Shown: one piece after another, positions 13,222-24,217 of the stretch
How positions within the stretch are numbered: the first letter of the stretch is position 1
How the letters are laid out: each line of letters begins with the position of its first letter
Assembly (NCBI GenBank): GCA_025331445.1
Contig: JAIWNE010000016.1
Span: 186,001 to 250,000, forward strand
Direction of reading: 5' to 3'
Length of the DNA stretch: 64,000 bases
Source: Blakeslea trispora
Lineage: Eukaryota > Mucoromycota > Mucoromycetes > Mucorales > Choanephoraceae
Notes under the pieces: generated by a model
Database searches by the model: none
Told to the model about the DNA's origin: nothing
Seen by the model: only the letters and a program-made list of their open reading frames with translations
Program-made: the position numbers and the translations under genes

Positions 13222-15337
13222 CTACAATTTAGATTGACTTTGGACATCCTCACATAACTGTCTAAGATCTCTTAGGACTTGTCTAATTACTCCAATGAAT
13301 TCATGTGAAGACATTGTCTCAGGCACACGCTTGCATTCAATTCCAAACTTCACTAAATCAGGAGCAGCCATATAATTAATACCATAACCATCATGATAAA
13401 CAGTACCAAATCCAGTCCCCATTAAGCGAATACCAGCGTGCAAGCCAGATGTACTAAGGCGCCAGTGTTGTGATTCAGCGTGAACTGGATCGGTGAAAAT
13501 AGGATGTAAAGGAACGGAAACAAGCTTTCCCTGTTGATTGAATTCCGTATGATCTGCATTTAGCAAACGAAGAGCAAGGAGGTGACGATCACATCCTCGA
13601 CCATCACTGGCTAATTGTGTGTAGAGACGATGAGCAGAGGTGGCTTTCACAAGCAAGTTGTATTTCTCTTTGTTAGAAACATTGGGTCTATCGAATGTTT
13701 CCACTAATTCTTTGGTATCTTGACTCAGAGTACGTATGGTTTCTGTTCTACCTCTGAGATACTTGCGTGTTGCAGCTGTTTCATAAGTGGCTGTCACTCG
13801 TTGATGAGCACGGTAGTAAGCCAACTGAAGTACCATTTGGTAAAATGCGTCAGGTGGAACACGGCCTACTTTCTTGATCCAGTCTGTACCATATTCATCA
13901 AACAACAACACATTGGAGTCTGACAATGCAGCTAGTTCACAAGCGTCTGCATCGGCCTCCTTCAGAAACTGGTCCAAAGTGGTATCTGTGCTAAACTTAA
14001 GTGCTCGAAATTGACCCGATTGAATACATTTGTGCGAAGGATGTACCAATTGATGAGTAAGTGGACCTGGCACAGGCTGCTTTAGCATATAGTCAAATAT
14101 CCAACTGACAATCATGGCATCTACAGGAGAATGCTCTCCAGACATAGTGCACATGCCATTGTTTTCTATAACCAACGTAATTGACTTATCAAACCAACGA
14201 TTATGCCCATGACCTAAACCTTGATGACCAAAGAAGGCAGTTTTTGTCCAAGAAGGGTAATCAATGCCATTTGAATGATCATCCAAGGCCACAGCAAACA
14301 AGGCATCTTCAATTATCTTGAGATTGTCTCGATGTACTAGAGGATCAATCGTTAGCATGTGATTACGTGCCATAGACCACTTGTCTCGGTGTAAGGATGT
14401 CAGTGAAGGTATAGGAGGCGATGAGTCCTTCAGTTTTTCAAGATCACATATCAAGCTCAACAGTGCACTAGGAAGATTTGTTTTAGCTCAAAATGCTTCC
14501 AGAAACAGACATACATATGACTTTTTTTTGTCTCCCTTACCTTTCAATTTCTTCAGTGGACATCAGAACCCAGAAATTTGTTTGTATTTCTTTATATACA
14601 AACAGTTGATAGACCTGATCGCGCACAAGAACGATAATGTGACGTACATCTTTAGGGTTTGCTTGAACAAGAGCATCACACTGCATTAAAGGGACTCTAG
14701 TAACGGAAAACATTCGACTGGATTGCCACATACATTGAGGTTTGTCACCTTTGATTCTTTCGATTGGCAAAGTCTCTCTATAGGGTTTCGTCAGTAAGAT
14801 TATCAGGAGACAAAATAGACTGGTATCACATCTTACGCATCAATAAATTCCTTGTACTCCAAGCCGCGGCGGATCATATGAGCAGCTCGTTTGATTTGAA
14901 AATGTGAAAATAAGCCTGAAGGCTGGATCCCATTATTTGCAATCAATTGTTTAGGATGATTGGCATCCTTTTGACCAAGTATATACCAGTTACTGTTGAC
15001 CATCAGAGGTTCTCTCCATTCTAGATAAGCTAAGAATATAATGTGTCAATATGATTTCTATAGTGCTTGTAACGTGTTTACCTTTTCGCAACCAAAAGTT
15101 ATCCTCAAGCCAATTGTAAGGAGACGCACGATCCATGTCAATCAGGCGCTGTTGGAGCGATTTCGATAGTTTACTTGAGCAAAAATCTTCAACAATAGCT
15201 TTGGTCTTTGCATGTTCCTCTGGTGTTTGAAGAGGTAAAATGGACTTTAAATAGATAGAACATGTCTCTTCAAGTGAAGGAATAGGTAGTCGAGGCAGCG
15301 TAAGCTGTTGGCTAAATGTAGGTGCATGAGGAGACAT
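13222..15337 (-). CDS. CAT2: Carnitine O-acetyltransferase family protein with C-terminal SKL
   Basis: Moves acetyl (or other acyl) groups between CoA and carnitine. Four exons: 15082-15337, 14837-15029, 14541-14777, 13222-14467; 643 residues. Family blocks are all present: N-terminal 'LPRLPIPSLEETC', 'DNFWLRKAYLEWREPL', 'SLTSLHRDKWSMARN', 'GHNRWFDKS', 'SGEHSPVDA' with the catalytic histidine near residue 341, 'RTETIRT', 'LSTSG' and 'GFGTVYHDGYGINY'. The last three residues are Ser-Lys-Leu, a classical PTS1, so the enzyme is expected in peroxisomes, where acetyl groups from beta-oxidation leave as acetylcarnitine. The ATG at 15335-15337 is the first in frame; open codons upstream to 15394 lack ATG. 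Acyl-chain preference cannot be read from sequence. CAT2 is used by analogy with yeast. Confidence 0.93.
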
Positions 15338-16748
15338 GAAAGAAGAACAAGAAGAAAACAGTAAACAAAGGAGGGAATGAGAAAAACAAGACAAGTAGTA
15401 TTTAAACCTTCATGTTTGGTTGCATGTGAAATTCGGTTCATGCATTCACATAACACAGATCAAGCAATCGGACACTGAATTAGAAAGGGTTTTCTGTTTT
15501 TGTAGCTATCGAGTTGCAGCTATTTATTTGAAATAGCTCTGTCTCTCCTTTTTTTTTTATTTCTCTTTAGTATCCAATGGTAGAATAATCAAAGTTAGAG
15601 ATTTTTCACGTTCATTGCTTCAGTGATTCATCTTTGGAATAAAGAGCGGCCTAAAAAAGCCAACTGGAAAACATAGTAAACCACTCTGATTCTCAACATC
15701 TGGGTTAATCTTTTTGAACTTGATATCTGTCCAAAACTTATATCTTTCTGTAGGATAATAACTGTTTTTTCTACTAAAGCGCTTTCTATCCAAAAGATTC
15801 ACAGTTCCATTAAGCTCACAATTGAGTCTAAGCGACTTTAAACATGTTTTGTTTGCAGACATGCATTCAATCCATGTATGTACTGAGGCAGAGGATCTAG
15901 ATAGGCTTGATTGATTGTACAAGTACTATGAACATGTAAGAAGTCCTTAATTCAGCCAGCCTTAGAAAAAGAAAGAATCAACATATCAAGCAGTACGATG
16001 ATTTGATTGTATCATGTGTCAAGAATACACACTATAGTGCTGACGACTTTGAGTATCTCAATGCCTTGTTTTATGCATTTTTAAGAGAATGGTTGATTTC
16101 ATTGTTCCTGTTACTTTCGGCTTTTTGCCACTAGTGTTTGCATCGGCTAATCACTTTATGCAGAAATCGACAACATGCTTCATACCTCTTGTCTGCCTAA
16201 CCTTTAGTGCTCAATCATAACTTCTTTTCGCATTTACGCTTAGTATTCTCAGCTCTCCTCTTTCTAGGCTTTGACTCGCTTTTGAGTTTTAGATAGTTTG
16301 TCTATTCCTCTTAGACATAACATTGTTGCCATAAGAGAGCTGTTCAATTAAAGATTGCATATCATTATATCTATACACTGCTGCTTCATTCTTTTTTGCC
16401 GCATAACAAACAACAGGCATCTATAACCTTGCACCTATAGATAATGCAATTGTTGTATTTTTTTTTGTAAGAAGGGTTCTGAAGAGAAAAGAAGAAGAAA
16501 GCTCAATGTAAGGTTTGATTCCTCGTGACGGCTTTTAAGGTTATTTAAGCGCATGTCTGCCCAAGGGCTTTTAAGTAAATCAAAGCACAGTTTTTTTTTT
16601 AGGGCAATTTCGCTCTCAATGAAATCAATTTCGCCAGATTAACAGTCACTATTACAGCTGCGGGCGGGCTCAGTCAGAAAGCACACGCTCCAAAAGACTC
16701 TCTCAAGTCAACAATTGAAAAGACCTTCCTTTTTTATCAGATTTCATC
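15338..16748. promoter_or_regulatory. Divergent intergenic region, carnitine acyltransferase / RPS23
   Basis: 1.4 kb between two divergently transcribed genes, so both promoters lie here. Poly-T/poly-A tracts occur at about 15550 and 16592, as is common upstream of highly expressed fungal genes. No coding exon was supported; the open stretch on the minus strand near 15620-15922 has no recognisable relatives. Confidence 0.4.
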
Positions 16749-17518
16749 ATGGGTAAGACATAGCACCTATGCACATTAAAGGCACAAAGAAAAAAAGAGA
16801 GAGAGAGAAAGAATGGCAGACAAGCAGACACAGAGACGCACGGCTTGATAGATGAATGGATGGATGGATGGATGGATATGCTGATTGACCAATATGTATC
16901 CATGCCAATACATTAGCCGAAAAAAGAAATGCAGATGGAGAAAAGTAGAGAATCACATTTAAGCATCGGCCAATGTCTTCATGTGTTTGGCATCTCTTGT
17001 CTCTCTTTTTTTTTTGCTTCAGCCTATATGCGATTTACCTTGACTAAAACAAACCCTCTCTTTTTTTGTTGTTGCGAACAATAGGTAAGGGACAACCTAG
17101 AGGTTTGAACGCTGCTCGTAAGCTCCGTATTCACCGTCGTGACCAACGTTGGGCCGATAAGCAATACAAGAAGAGAGCTCTTGGTACTGCTTTCCGCTCT
17201 TCTCCCTTCGGTGGTTCTTCTCACGCCAAGGGTATCGTTCTCGAAAAGATCGGTGTTGAAGCCAAGCAACCTAACTCTGCTATTCGTAAGTGTGTCCGTG
17301 TTCAATTGATCAAGAACGGTAAGAAGGTCACTGCATTCGTTCCCAACGATGGTTGTTTGAACTTTGTTGATGAAAACGATGAAGTTTTGATTGCCGGTTT
17401 CGGTCGTAAGGGTCGTGCTATTGGTGATATTCCTGGTGTCCGTTTCAAGATTGTCAAGGTCGCTGGTGTCTCTCTCCTTGCCTTGTACAAGGAAAAGAAG
17501 GAAAAGCCCAGATCTTAA
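16749..17518 (+). CDS. RPS23: 40S ribosomal protein S23 (uS12)
   Basis: Core small-subunit protein at the decoding centre. Two exons: 16749-16752 (ATG plus one base) and 17085-17518; 145 residues, same as yeast. The joined start reads [16 protein letters not shown], and '[15 protein letters not shown]' is the universal uS12 core, including the proline that is hydroxylated in other eukaryotes. The 332-bp intron directly after the start codon is far longer than the roughly 50-60 bp introns elsewhere in the window, a common pattern in ribosomal protein genes, and it contains a GGAT microsatellite. Codons are biased toward a preferred set (GGT, AAG, CGT, GTC), as expected for high expression. Identity is certain. 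Confidence 0.98.
16851..16877. repeat. GGAT/GATG microsatellite in the RPS23 intron
   Basis: About six tandem GATG/GGAT units lie in the first intron of RPS23, after an AG-rich tract at about 16793-16812. It is likely length-polymorphic between strains. Confidence 0.8.
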
Positions 17519-18041
17519 GCTATTCGAATTTCTATTCTTACAAATTTTATAAAAAGTTGTACCGTACACATTCACTTGTCTGTTTTTGACTTTGGATTTT
17601 TCTTTTAAAATATGATTGAGCAGAGTAGCTTGGAGATGACAATGAGTCTAGCAAGTGATAGAGAATGACAAGAAACAGAGCAGAATAAGAAGTTTATGTT
17701 GCAAGATTTTATGACATACCCTTATGAAGCTATAATTTGCACTGGATACACTTGCTGCTCAGAATACATAGAATACTAAATTAGTTTGGACAGTTGTAAT
17801 ACAATGATTCTTGAAGGGTATCAAAATCAAACAAGGCGTACAGTTTTGAGATTTAAGAAAAAAAGAAAAAGATCCAATACACTATCTCCAATGTATTTTT
17901 CTCTTTTTTATGTCATGATCTTTCCTTGGTACTGGTTTTGTCTGCTTGGTCACTCATAATTAATTTCCTGTAATCATCTAATTTTATTTTGAATTTTGAA
18001 ATAATATTATACAAAAGAAAAATAAGTTTAAAAAAAAAAGA
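17519..18041. other. Convergent 3' flanks of RPS23 and the J-protein gene
   Basis: 523 bp between two genes that run toward each other. No coding or structured feature was recognised beyond AT-rich 3' untranslated sequence. Confidence 0.4.
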
Positions 18042-18659
18042 TCACGAGAATGCTTGAGTTGCATAAGCGATGCCTGTCAAAACAATGCCTAAGCGCCAAA
18101 GACGACCCCAAAGATTTTGCATTTCAGGTGCTCTTTCTCCCATTACTGTTTCATCACCAGCCTCCTTACGTCTCTTCGCTGCATTGGCCATTCTTTCTCG
18201 ACGTCGGTGTTCTTCGGCAGCATAGTGGCGATTATAATGCTCATTATAATTGAACCCACCTCCTGCTGCTGCTTGTTTTCCCATTCTCTCTGCCTGTTCT
18301 TTGGCACTAGCGGAGCCTGTACTTCTTGCTCTTCTGTTTCTAAAATGCTGCCAGGCCTGTGTGTTACTTCCTCCACCACTTCTTGACCATCTCGACGCGT
18401 TACTCGAGCTATCGCTACGATCGCTGTCATACCTTCTCTTGCTCGCTTCGTTACCGAGAACAGCGTAAGCTTCGTTTATTTCGAGAAATAACTTGTGAGC
18501 CTCTTTGTTGTTTGGATTGAGGTCAGGATGGTACTTTTTCGACAACTTGTAGTAGTTGGCTTTGATGGACTTTCGATCAGCGTTTTCTCGTAACTGAAGT
18601 ACATCGTAAAAGTTTCTTCTACAAAAGGAACTAGAGCTAAAGCTACGCTTATATAGCAT
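18042..18659 (-). CDS. J-domain (DnaJ) protein, probably mitochondrial, tail-anchored
   Basis: Hsp70 co-chaperone. Single exon, 205 residues. The first 16 residues (MLYKRSFSSSSFCRRN) are basic and Ser-rich, fitting a mitochondrial presequence. The J domain follows at about residues 17-80: 'FYDVLQLRENADRKSIKANYYKLSKKYHPD', with the essential HPD at 44-46, then 'INEAYAVLGNEASKRRYD'. After it come a Ser/Gly/Arg-rich linker and a basic coiled stretch. The last 20 or so residues (LGIVLTGIAYATQAFS) are hydrophobic and may anchor the protein in a membrane, as in DNAJC30-like and other small mitochondrial J-proteins. The specific orthologue is not clear. The ATG is at 18657-18659. Confidence 0.88.
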   Translation of the reverse strand: MLYKRSFSSSSFCRRNFYDVLQLRENADRKSIKANYYKLSKKYHPDLNPNNKEAHKLFLEINEAYAVLGNEASKRRYDSDRSDSSSNASRWSRSGGGSNTQAWQHFRNRRARSTGSASAKEQAERMGKQAAAGGGFNYNEHYNRHYAAEEHRRRERMANAAKRRKEAGDETVMGERAPEMQNLWGRLWRLGIVLTGIAYATQAFS

Positions 18660-20451
18660 TTTCTTTCTAAATAAATAAAATCAAGAGAGGGTTAAATAAC
18701 CAAAAGAAAAAAAAAAGACTGCGATTTTGTCATTAGCATGCATAATTATCGCTCTTTGTGGTGTTCTGTTATCTGATTTTTTTTAAATCAAAGCTGGTGA
18801 TGCAAAAAAAAAAAGACAGAGAAAATTAACAAGGAGTGAGAACAATTGATTTCTCAGCATCTTCCACTGTGCATTGATCAGACAGCCTTATTCATTGATC
18901 TTGGAGAGAAAGCAAAAGGCATGATAATGACTGAGCAGAACTGTGCCAAGACGATGAGTTTGCTTCCAATCTTGTGCACTAAAACATAGATTTGATTTAA
19001 AAGCAGTAAAAGATGTATGGCAGCTTCTGTTTTTGAGTTGTTCGGGTCAAATAACTCCCTGAAATGAAGGTGCTTTTTTTCACTCTCTTTAGAGAATAAA
19101 GTTCTGTGGTACACAGACAAATGCATATTACAATAGGCGACAAAGTATTGCTTGTCAGGAGTCAATAGATTGTTTCAAGGCAAGAGCTGCTTAGTTTTGT
19201 TTTGTTTTGAGAATGATGAAACAAGGTATCAACTGAAAAAAGAAATCTCAAACCATGATCTATTTCGTCATCAAAATCTCAAACTACATGTATTTTAACG
19301 TTACGATTAAGCGGTTTACTCGTTGAGCGATTTTATAGTATGATAGTTCAAGATCCGAGAGCCCTAACAACCTCTCTCTCTCTTTTTATTATCATTCTAT
19401 TGTATGATTTTGATTGTTTAATTTGTTCACTGAATTAACCTTTAAACGCTAGTAACAGGATTCTGCAAGTCTAAGATGCTTCATAGTCTAACTAAACTGA
19501 ATCAGAATATCCGTCAAAGTTACTGGCTGCTTGTTGCCTTATATCGCTCTAATCACAAGTCATTATTAAGATTTAGTCTTTCCAACATATTCTAATAAGC
19601 AGGTAGCCTCTACAGTATTTAAGGACTTCTGGTGCTAGGGATCTTGTTATGTCTCGGATGACCATGGAGCTGTTGTGAAGATAAAACCTGCACCAAAACC
19701 CATTGTATTTCTTTTAATGCATCTTGCATGTTTCTTTCTTTTATTCTAAATAAGGAAGGCTGTTCCAGCTTTGTTCATTCAACCTTTGTTCTACTCTAGA
19801 AGAATCAGAGAAAGACATCACAACAGCCTAATCAAGACAGATAGGATCTTATTGCCACAGTTATGACTTCATAGATACCGCATTAGTCTATTTCGCTATA
19901 TAAATATATATTCTCTTGCTTTTTCTACTCCTCTTCAGTTGATTCAGTGTGAACGTAACTCAAGGCGTTTAGATCGGATCATAATACACCAAACGGAAAA
20001 ATTATGTGTGCATGTCCAAAGAAAAAAAAACGAATACTTGTTCTTTGTGTGACATGAATACTCCTGACAGATAAGATTCTGATGCCAACATAGAATAGAG
20101 TGATACATTGACGAAAAGCTTAGTTGATTATGTTACTAGGCAACTTGTTTGGCGTCTCTGGCTTAAATTGCTTGTATGTTTATTTCGGAAAGGCAAGTTT
20201 GCAGAAAATCAAAAACTGATATAAACAGATGATGAAATATTTTGCATTTCATATCGTGATCAAACAGGCACAGAAAATGGTACAGCATGGATTTAATCGC
20301 CGCTTATTCAGCTCAGCTTTCTTTCCAGGCTTTTCGCTTTCATCTCTCTCTCTCACCTTTTTTTTTTTTTGCTTTGCTTTTCTTTCTCTTTTTCGTTTTT
20401 GTATTTCTTTGTTACCTTTCTATCCATCTAATTCCTTATTGAATTGATACG
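18660..20451. promoter_or_regulatory. Divergent intergenic region, J-protein / WNK kinase
   Basis: 1.8 kb containing the promoters of two divergent genes. A dense T/C tract (about 20340-20410) precedes the kinase ATG. The sequence near 19540-19610 shares a 'TATTAAGATTT..CCAACATATT' stretch with about 30917-30940, hinting at a dispersed repeat. No coding exon was supported. Confidence 0.4.
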
Positions 20452-22670
20452 ATGACAGAAGCACAGCCTGTTTTCGATAGCCATCCAATAACACCAGTCG
20501 ATGCATTCCGAAACAATTTCTTAGACCAAAACAAAAATTCTATTGTCACATCATCGACAATTGCTGAACATATCAATTACCAATTATCGCAATTAGATCC
20601 TACTTATACCCTTGATAACAGCACTGTAATAGCAGATTCACCTGTTGCTAGCTTCATTAAAAAACATACCTCTAGTCAAGATTTAATAGACAAATCAAAT
20701 ATAAACTCAGTAGAACGTGTTCTTGAATGGTCACCAAATAAGCGCTACTATCGACTTAATACATTACTAGGAAAAGGTGCTTTCAAGGTGGTTCATAAAG
20801 CAATAGATCTTGAAGAAGGATACGAAGTTGCTTGGAATGTATTGCATGTAAGAACATGTTTTCCTTCATCTTGCTCGGCAGTGTATTAAAGACTATTGTA
20901 TAGATTGGCCATGATAATAACAAGGATGTCAGGCATGAAATTGAGATTCTCAAATCTGTACGCCACCCCAACATTATTGCTTTTCATGACGCTTGGGTCA
21001 GTGAGAATCGTGCCGAATTTATTTTTGTAACCGAGCTTATGACCTCGGGTACACTGCGAGAATACATTCGCAAACTCAACTTGCCTAATCAGAAGATTGT
21101 CAAGCGATGGTGCAGACAGATTCTAAAAGGACTTGCTTATTTGCACGGTCACAATCCTCCTATTATTCATCGAGATATCAAGTGTGATAACATTTTCATC
21201 AATGGTGCACATGGTGAAATCAAAATTGGTGATTTAGGCACTGCAGAGAACATGTGGCTTGGTGACAAAAAGTATACTGTCATTGGTACTCCTGAGTTCA
21301 TGGCTCCTGAAATGTATGAAGAAGAAGGCTATAACGAGAAAGTGGATCTTTATGCGTTTGGTATGTGTCTGATCGAAATGACAACAGGCGAGTATCCATA
21401 TTCTGAATGCACAAATACTGCACAAATCTACAAGAAAGTGTGTCAGGTAAATATGAAAAAGAAAAAAGCAGCATGATGTCGATGGTACTGAATTCTATAT
21501 CCATAAAGCATATCAAGCCTGAATCGCTTGCCAAAATCCATGACCAACAAGTGTTGGAAGTGATCAACAGCTGTCTGTCTACAAACGAAAATGAAAGGTA
21601 AAGAAAACAAAAGAAGAGCAGAATGAATGAAAAAAAAAACTTATACCCAAAATACTTTAGATTATCTGCACAAGAGTTATTGGAGTGTAGTTTTCTAGCT
21701 GTTGAGCCAGACGTGATGATTTTGGAAAACGACCCTTCTCATACAATCATTACTTTGCAAGTTGTCTTTAAAGGATCAGACAAATTATCAGTCAAGTTTG
21801 AGTTCAATACTGTAAGTCGCTTCTATTTAAGAAATTTCGGTAGCCATTGACTTACAATATAAATGTTAGCAAGAAGATACAGCAGAAGAAGTAGTAACTG
21901 AAATGGTATGCAGAAAGGTGTAACAGGGGGGGGGGCTATTTGGTTTGACTAAACCTTGTTTTTCTATTTTTAATAGATTGAAGAACAAGTGCTACCAGAG
22001 CGATACCAACAATGGATAACAAATGAAATCAATCGTATATTAAGAGATTTGGAAAAAAGCGAATCCGATGTAGAGAAATACAATTCTCAGCAATCAGTTT
22101 GGCGAAGAGAAAACGATATTCGTTCCGAACTAGAGAAATCGAAACTTGAGTTAGCAAGCTTGTTGGATAAAGCTGCTGAAATTGAAAAGAAGTGCGAACT
22201 TTTGAAACAGAAAGCTGTGATAGCTGAAGAGAAGGAAAAGCAAATTATACTTGAATTAGAAAAGACAATTGCATTGAAGTTGCAAAATACGGAGGAGACA
22301 CTGTCAGACGAAGGAGATATGATTCTATCCTCAGAATTACCCAAGCTCACCACCAAAGGTAACATGACTCGAAAAGTGTCAGCCAAATAAGCATTAATAC
22401 ATGGTACTTTTAGACTATCCTGATGATACCTGCATTGATACATTTGTCTATGATACCGCCAAAGCAACTAACAGAGATCCTTTGAAAGCAGATGAGTGGC
22501 TACAGAGATTGAAGGATCAAGACATAATGACAGTAGGTGATTTGAGAGAGCTTTTGGATGAAGATTGGTCTGGTATCGGTCTTACTGTATTCGCTATACG
22601 TGCTCTAAAAAACATGTTGCGAAGTAAGAACAATGAAAATAATAACAGTAGTCATGAGTCCTCGCAATAA
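20452..22670 (+). CDS. WNK-like (with-no-lysine) serine/threonine kinase
   Basis: Seven exons: 20452-20847, 20904-21446, 21509-21597, 21661-21811, 21870-21905, 21977-22358, 22414-22670; 617 residues. Residues about 100-360 form a kinase domain. The usual catalytic lysine of strand 3 is replaced (VAWN, Asn129), and a lysine sits in the Gly-rich loop instead (GKGAFKVV, Lys112), the defining WNK arrangement. Other marks: HRDIKCDN, '[10 protein letters not shown]', '[15 protein letters not shown]' and '[10 protein letters not shown]'. An OSR1-C/PF2-like domain follows ('[25 protein letters not shown]'), then a coiled coil and a C-terminal helical '[19 protein letters not shown]' segment. WNKs control ion transport and osmotic responses through SPAK/OSR1-type kinases in animals. 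Family call is strong; the role in this fungus is inferred. Confidence 0.93.
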
Positions 22671-22890
22671 TTGCAACTATACCAAATAAATCGTGTATGT
22701 ATATCATTTTCTTTTAGCCAAATAGTGTTTTATGACCGACTCCCCCTGAGTTTTTTTAGCATTGAATTGCTCAGACTGCTAATACAACATCTACACAAAT
22801 TAACCTTTGCAACATGTTTTTTTATTTATTTATTTCCCAAACTAAAAGAAAAAAAAAAAGTATTTTCATAAATTTTTAAGGGTTGACCAA

Positions 22891-24217
22891 TTACTTGAAT
22901 TCGTCCAAGAGAGCGTTTAGCACATCTTCTCTCCGTTTGTGGGAAAAATCATCCAACTGTTCTAGCAAAGAAGTAGCAAAGCGAGGCTCGATCATTGTCC
23001 CTAAATGAGAAACAGACAAAATATCCCCTGCAAATCAAACAAGAGCAGACTGTTAGATACTGCGTGTGCTTTTAAAATATGCAGCAGCTATACTTTACCA
23101 TCTAACGAATCATCTTGTATCACTTGAAGATAGGCTTTTATGCAATCCTCAATAGGTACCATACCAAATGCACGAACAACCTTATAGCTTTCCCCGGGTA
23201 TCATAGGTGTTTCTATCAGAAAGACTCATATTAATCTTTGCTTTCTTATCTTGCGTTGAAGTCATAGCTTGCCTACAAAGTGGGGAGCGATAGCGTTAAC
23301 CCTTATATCAGTCGACCTTAGGAGATTTCCATAGCTTTTTGTAAGACCAATGATCTAACAATTCAATGAAATCGTTTAGTGAAACTGACTTTCTTTCATA
23401 GATGTTGCAATTTACAGCATGTTTTGTTGCAGCATACATAGGAGCCGTCGGGCCTCCTGTTAGACCATATACAGAGGATGTGTTGATTATACAGCCTGAT
23501 TTGTTGTTTTTCAGAAAATACTGGATAGCAAGACGATTTGCTTTGACGGTTGCCGTCAAATTCACATCTATTGTCATGTAGTGGCCATCTATCAACAAAA
23601 GAAGACAAGGATTAGGTTTAGTTTCTTTTTTTTTCTGCACGCAATCAAATATCCCAATGGTACCCTTTTCTGTGTCATTGATCAAATTGGATGAGTCAAG
23701 TATGCCTGCTACTATGATAACGATATCAACCGTCTTCCTAAACGCCTTTTCTGTTGCATAGTAAATGTCTTCTTGAGCTTGCCAGTCCGTAACATCCATG
23801 TTGTAAAACATAACATTGCGATCACTACAGGGTGGATCAGAAAATTCAAGTTGAAACAAATACATTCATCAGACACTATAGATCACATATGTATTATAGA
23901 GCAAAGTACCTACAGTTTCCCTTTGTGATGCTTGCTAAGGCCATCAATCACGTCTTGGCCTTTTTGTTTGTTTGTTCCTGAAAATACGACATTGGCTCTG
24001 TCATTTTCAACAGAAGATTGTAGGTTAATATCAATCATTGAAACATACAGAGCACTGCATACCTTTTTGAGACAAATGTTGATACAAGTTCTTTTCCTAT
24101 GCCTGGTAAGAGAGATTACGGCTTTTAAATATCATCGTATGCCTTTCTTCAGTTTCTCTATTCGGACATACCAGAAGTACCACCATGAATCAATATGACT
24201 TTGTTCTTAATTTCCAT
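22891..24217 (-). CDS. Short-chain dehydrogenase/reductase (15-PGDH-like)
   Basis: NAD(P)-dependent oxidoreductase. Eight exons: 24172-24217, 24063-24102, 23914-23997, 23664-23824, 23416-23588, 23273-23354, 23099-23212, 22891-23027; 278 residues. The Rossmann motif is formed across exons 1/2 (HGGTSGIGKEL); 'NMDVTDW' follows strand 3; the active-site serine is in 'INTSSVYGL' and YxxxK is 'YAATK'; 'DIRVNAIAPHFVETPMIPG' is typical of 15-hydroxyprostaglandin-dehydrogenase-like SDRs. The usual NAG appears as VAG. Intron 23213-23272 begins GC rather than GT: a GT donor three bases earlier would break the conserved HFVETPM reading, so a GC-AG intron is proposed. Substrate unknown. The gene is convergent with the kinase gene (220 bp apart). 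Confidence 0.87.

Noticed and set aside
15338..15394. In-frame N-terminal extension of the carnitine acyltransferase that could give a mitochondrial form
   Set aside because: The extension is open but has no ATG (it would begin at TTG) and is hydrophobic rather than basic, so alternative ATG use as in yeast Cat2 is not supported.
16753..17084. Possible snoRNA inside the long RPS23 intron
   Set aside because: No convincing pair of box C and box D (or H/ACA) motifs with a closing stem was found; the length is partly simple repeats.
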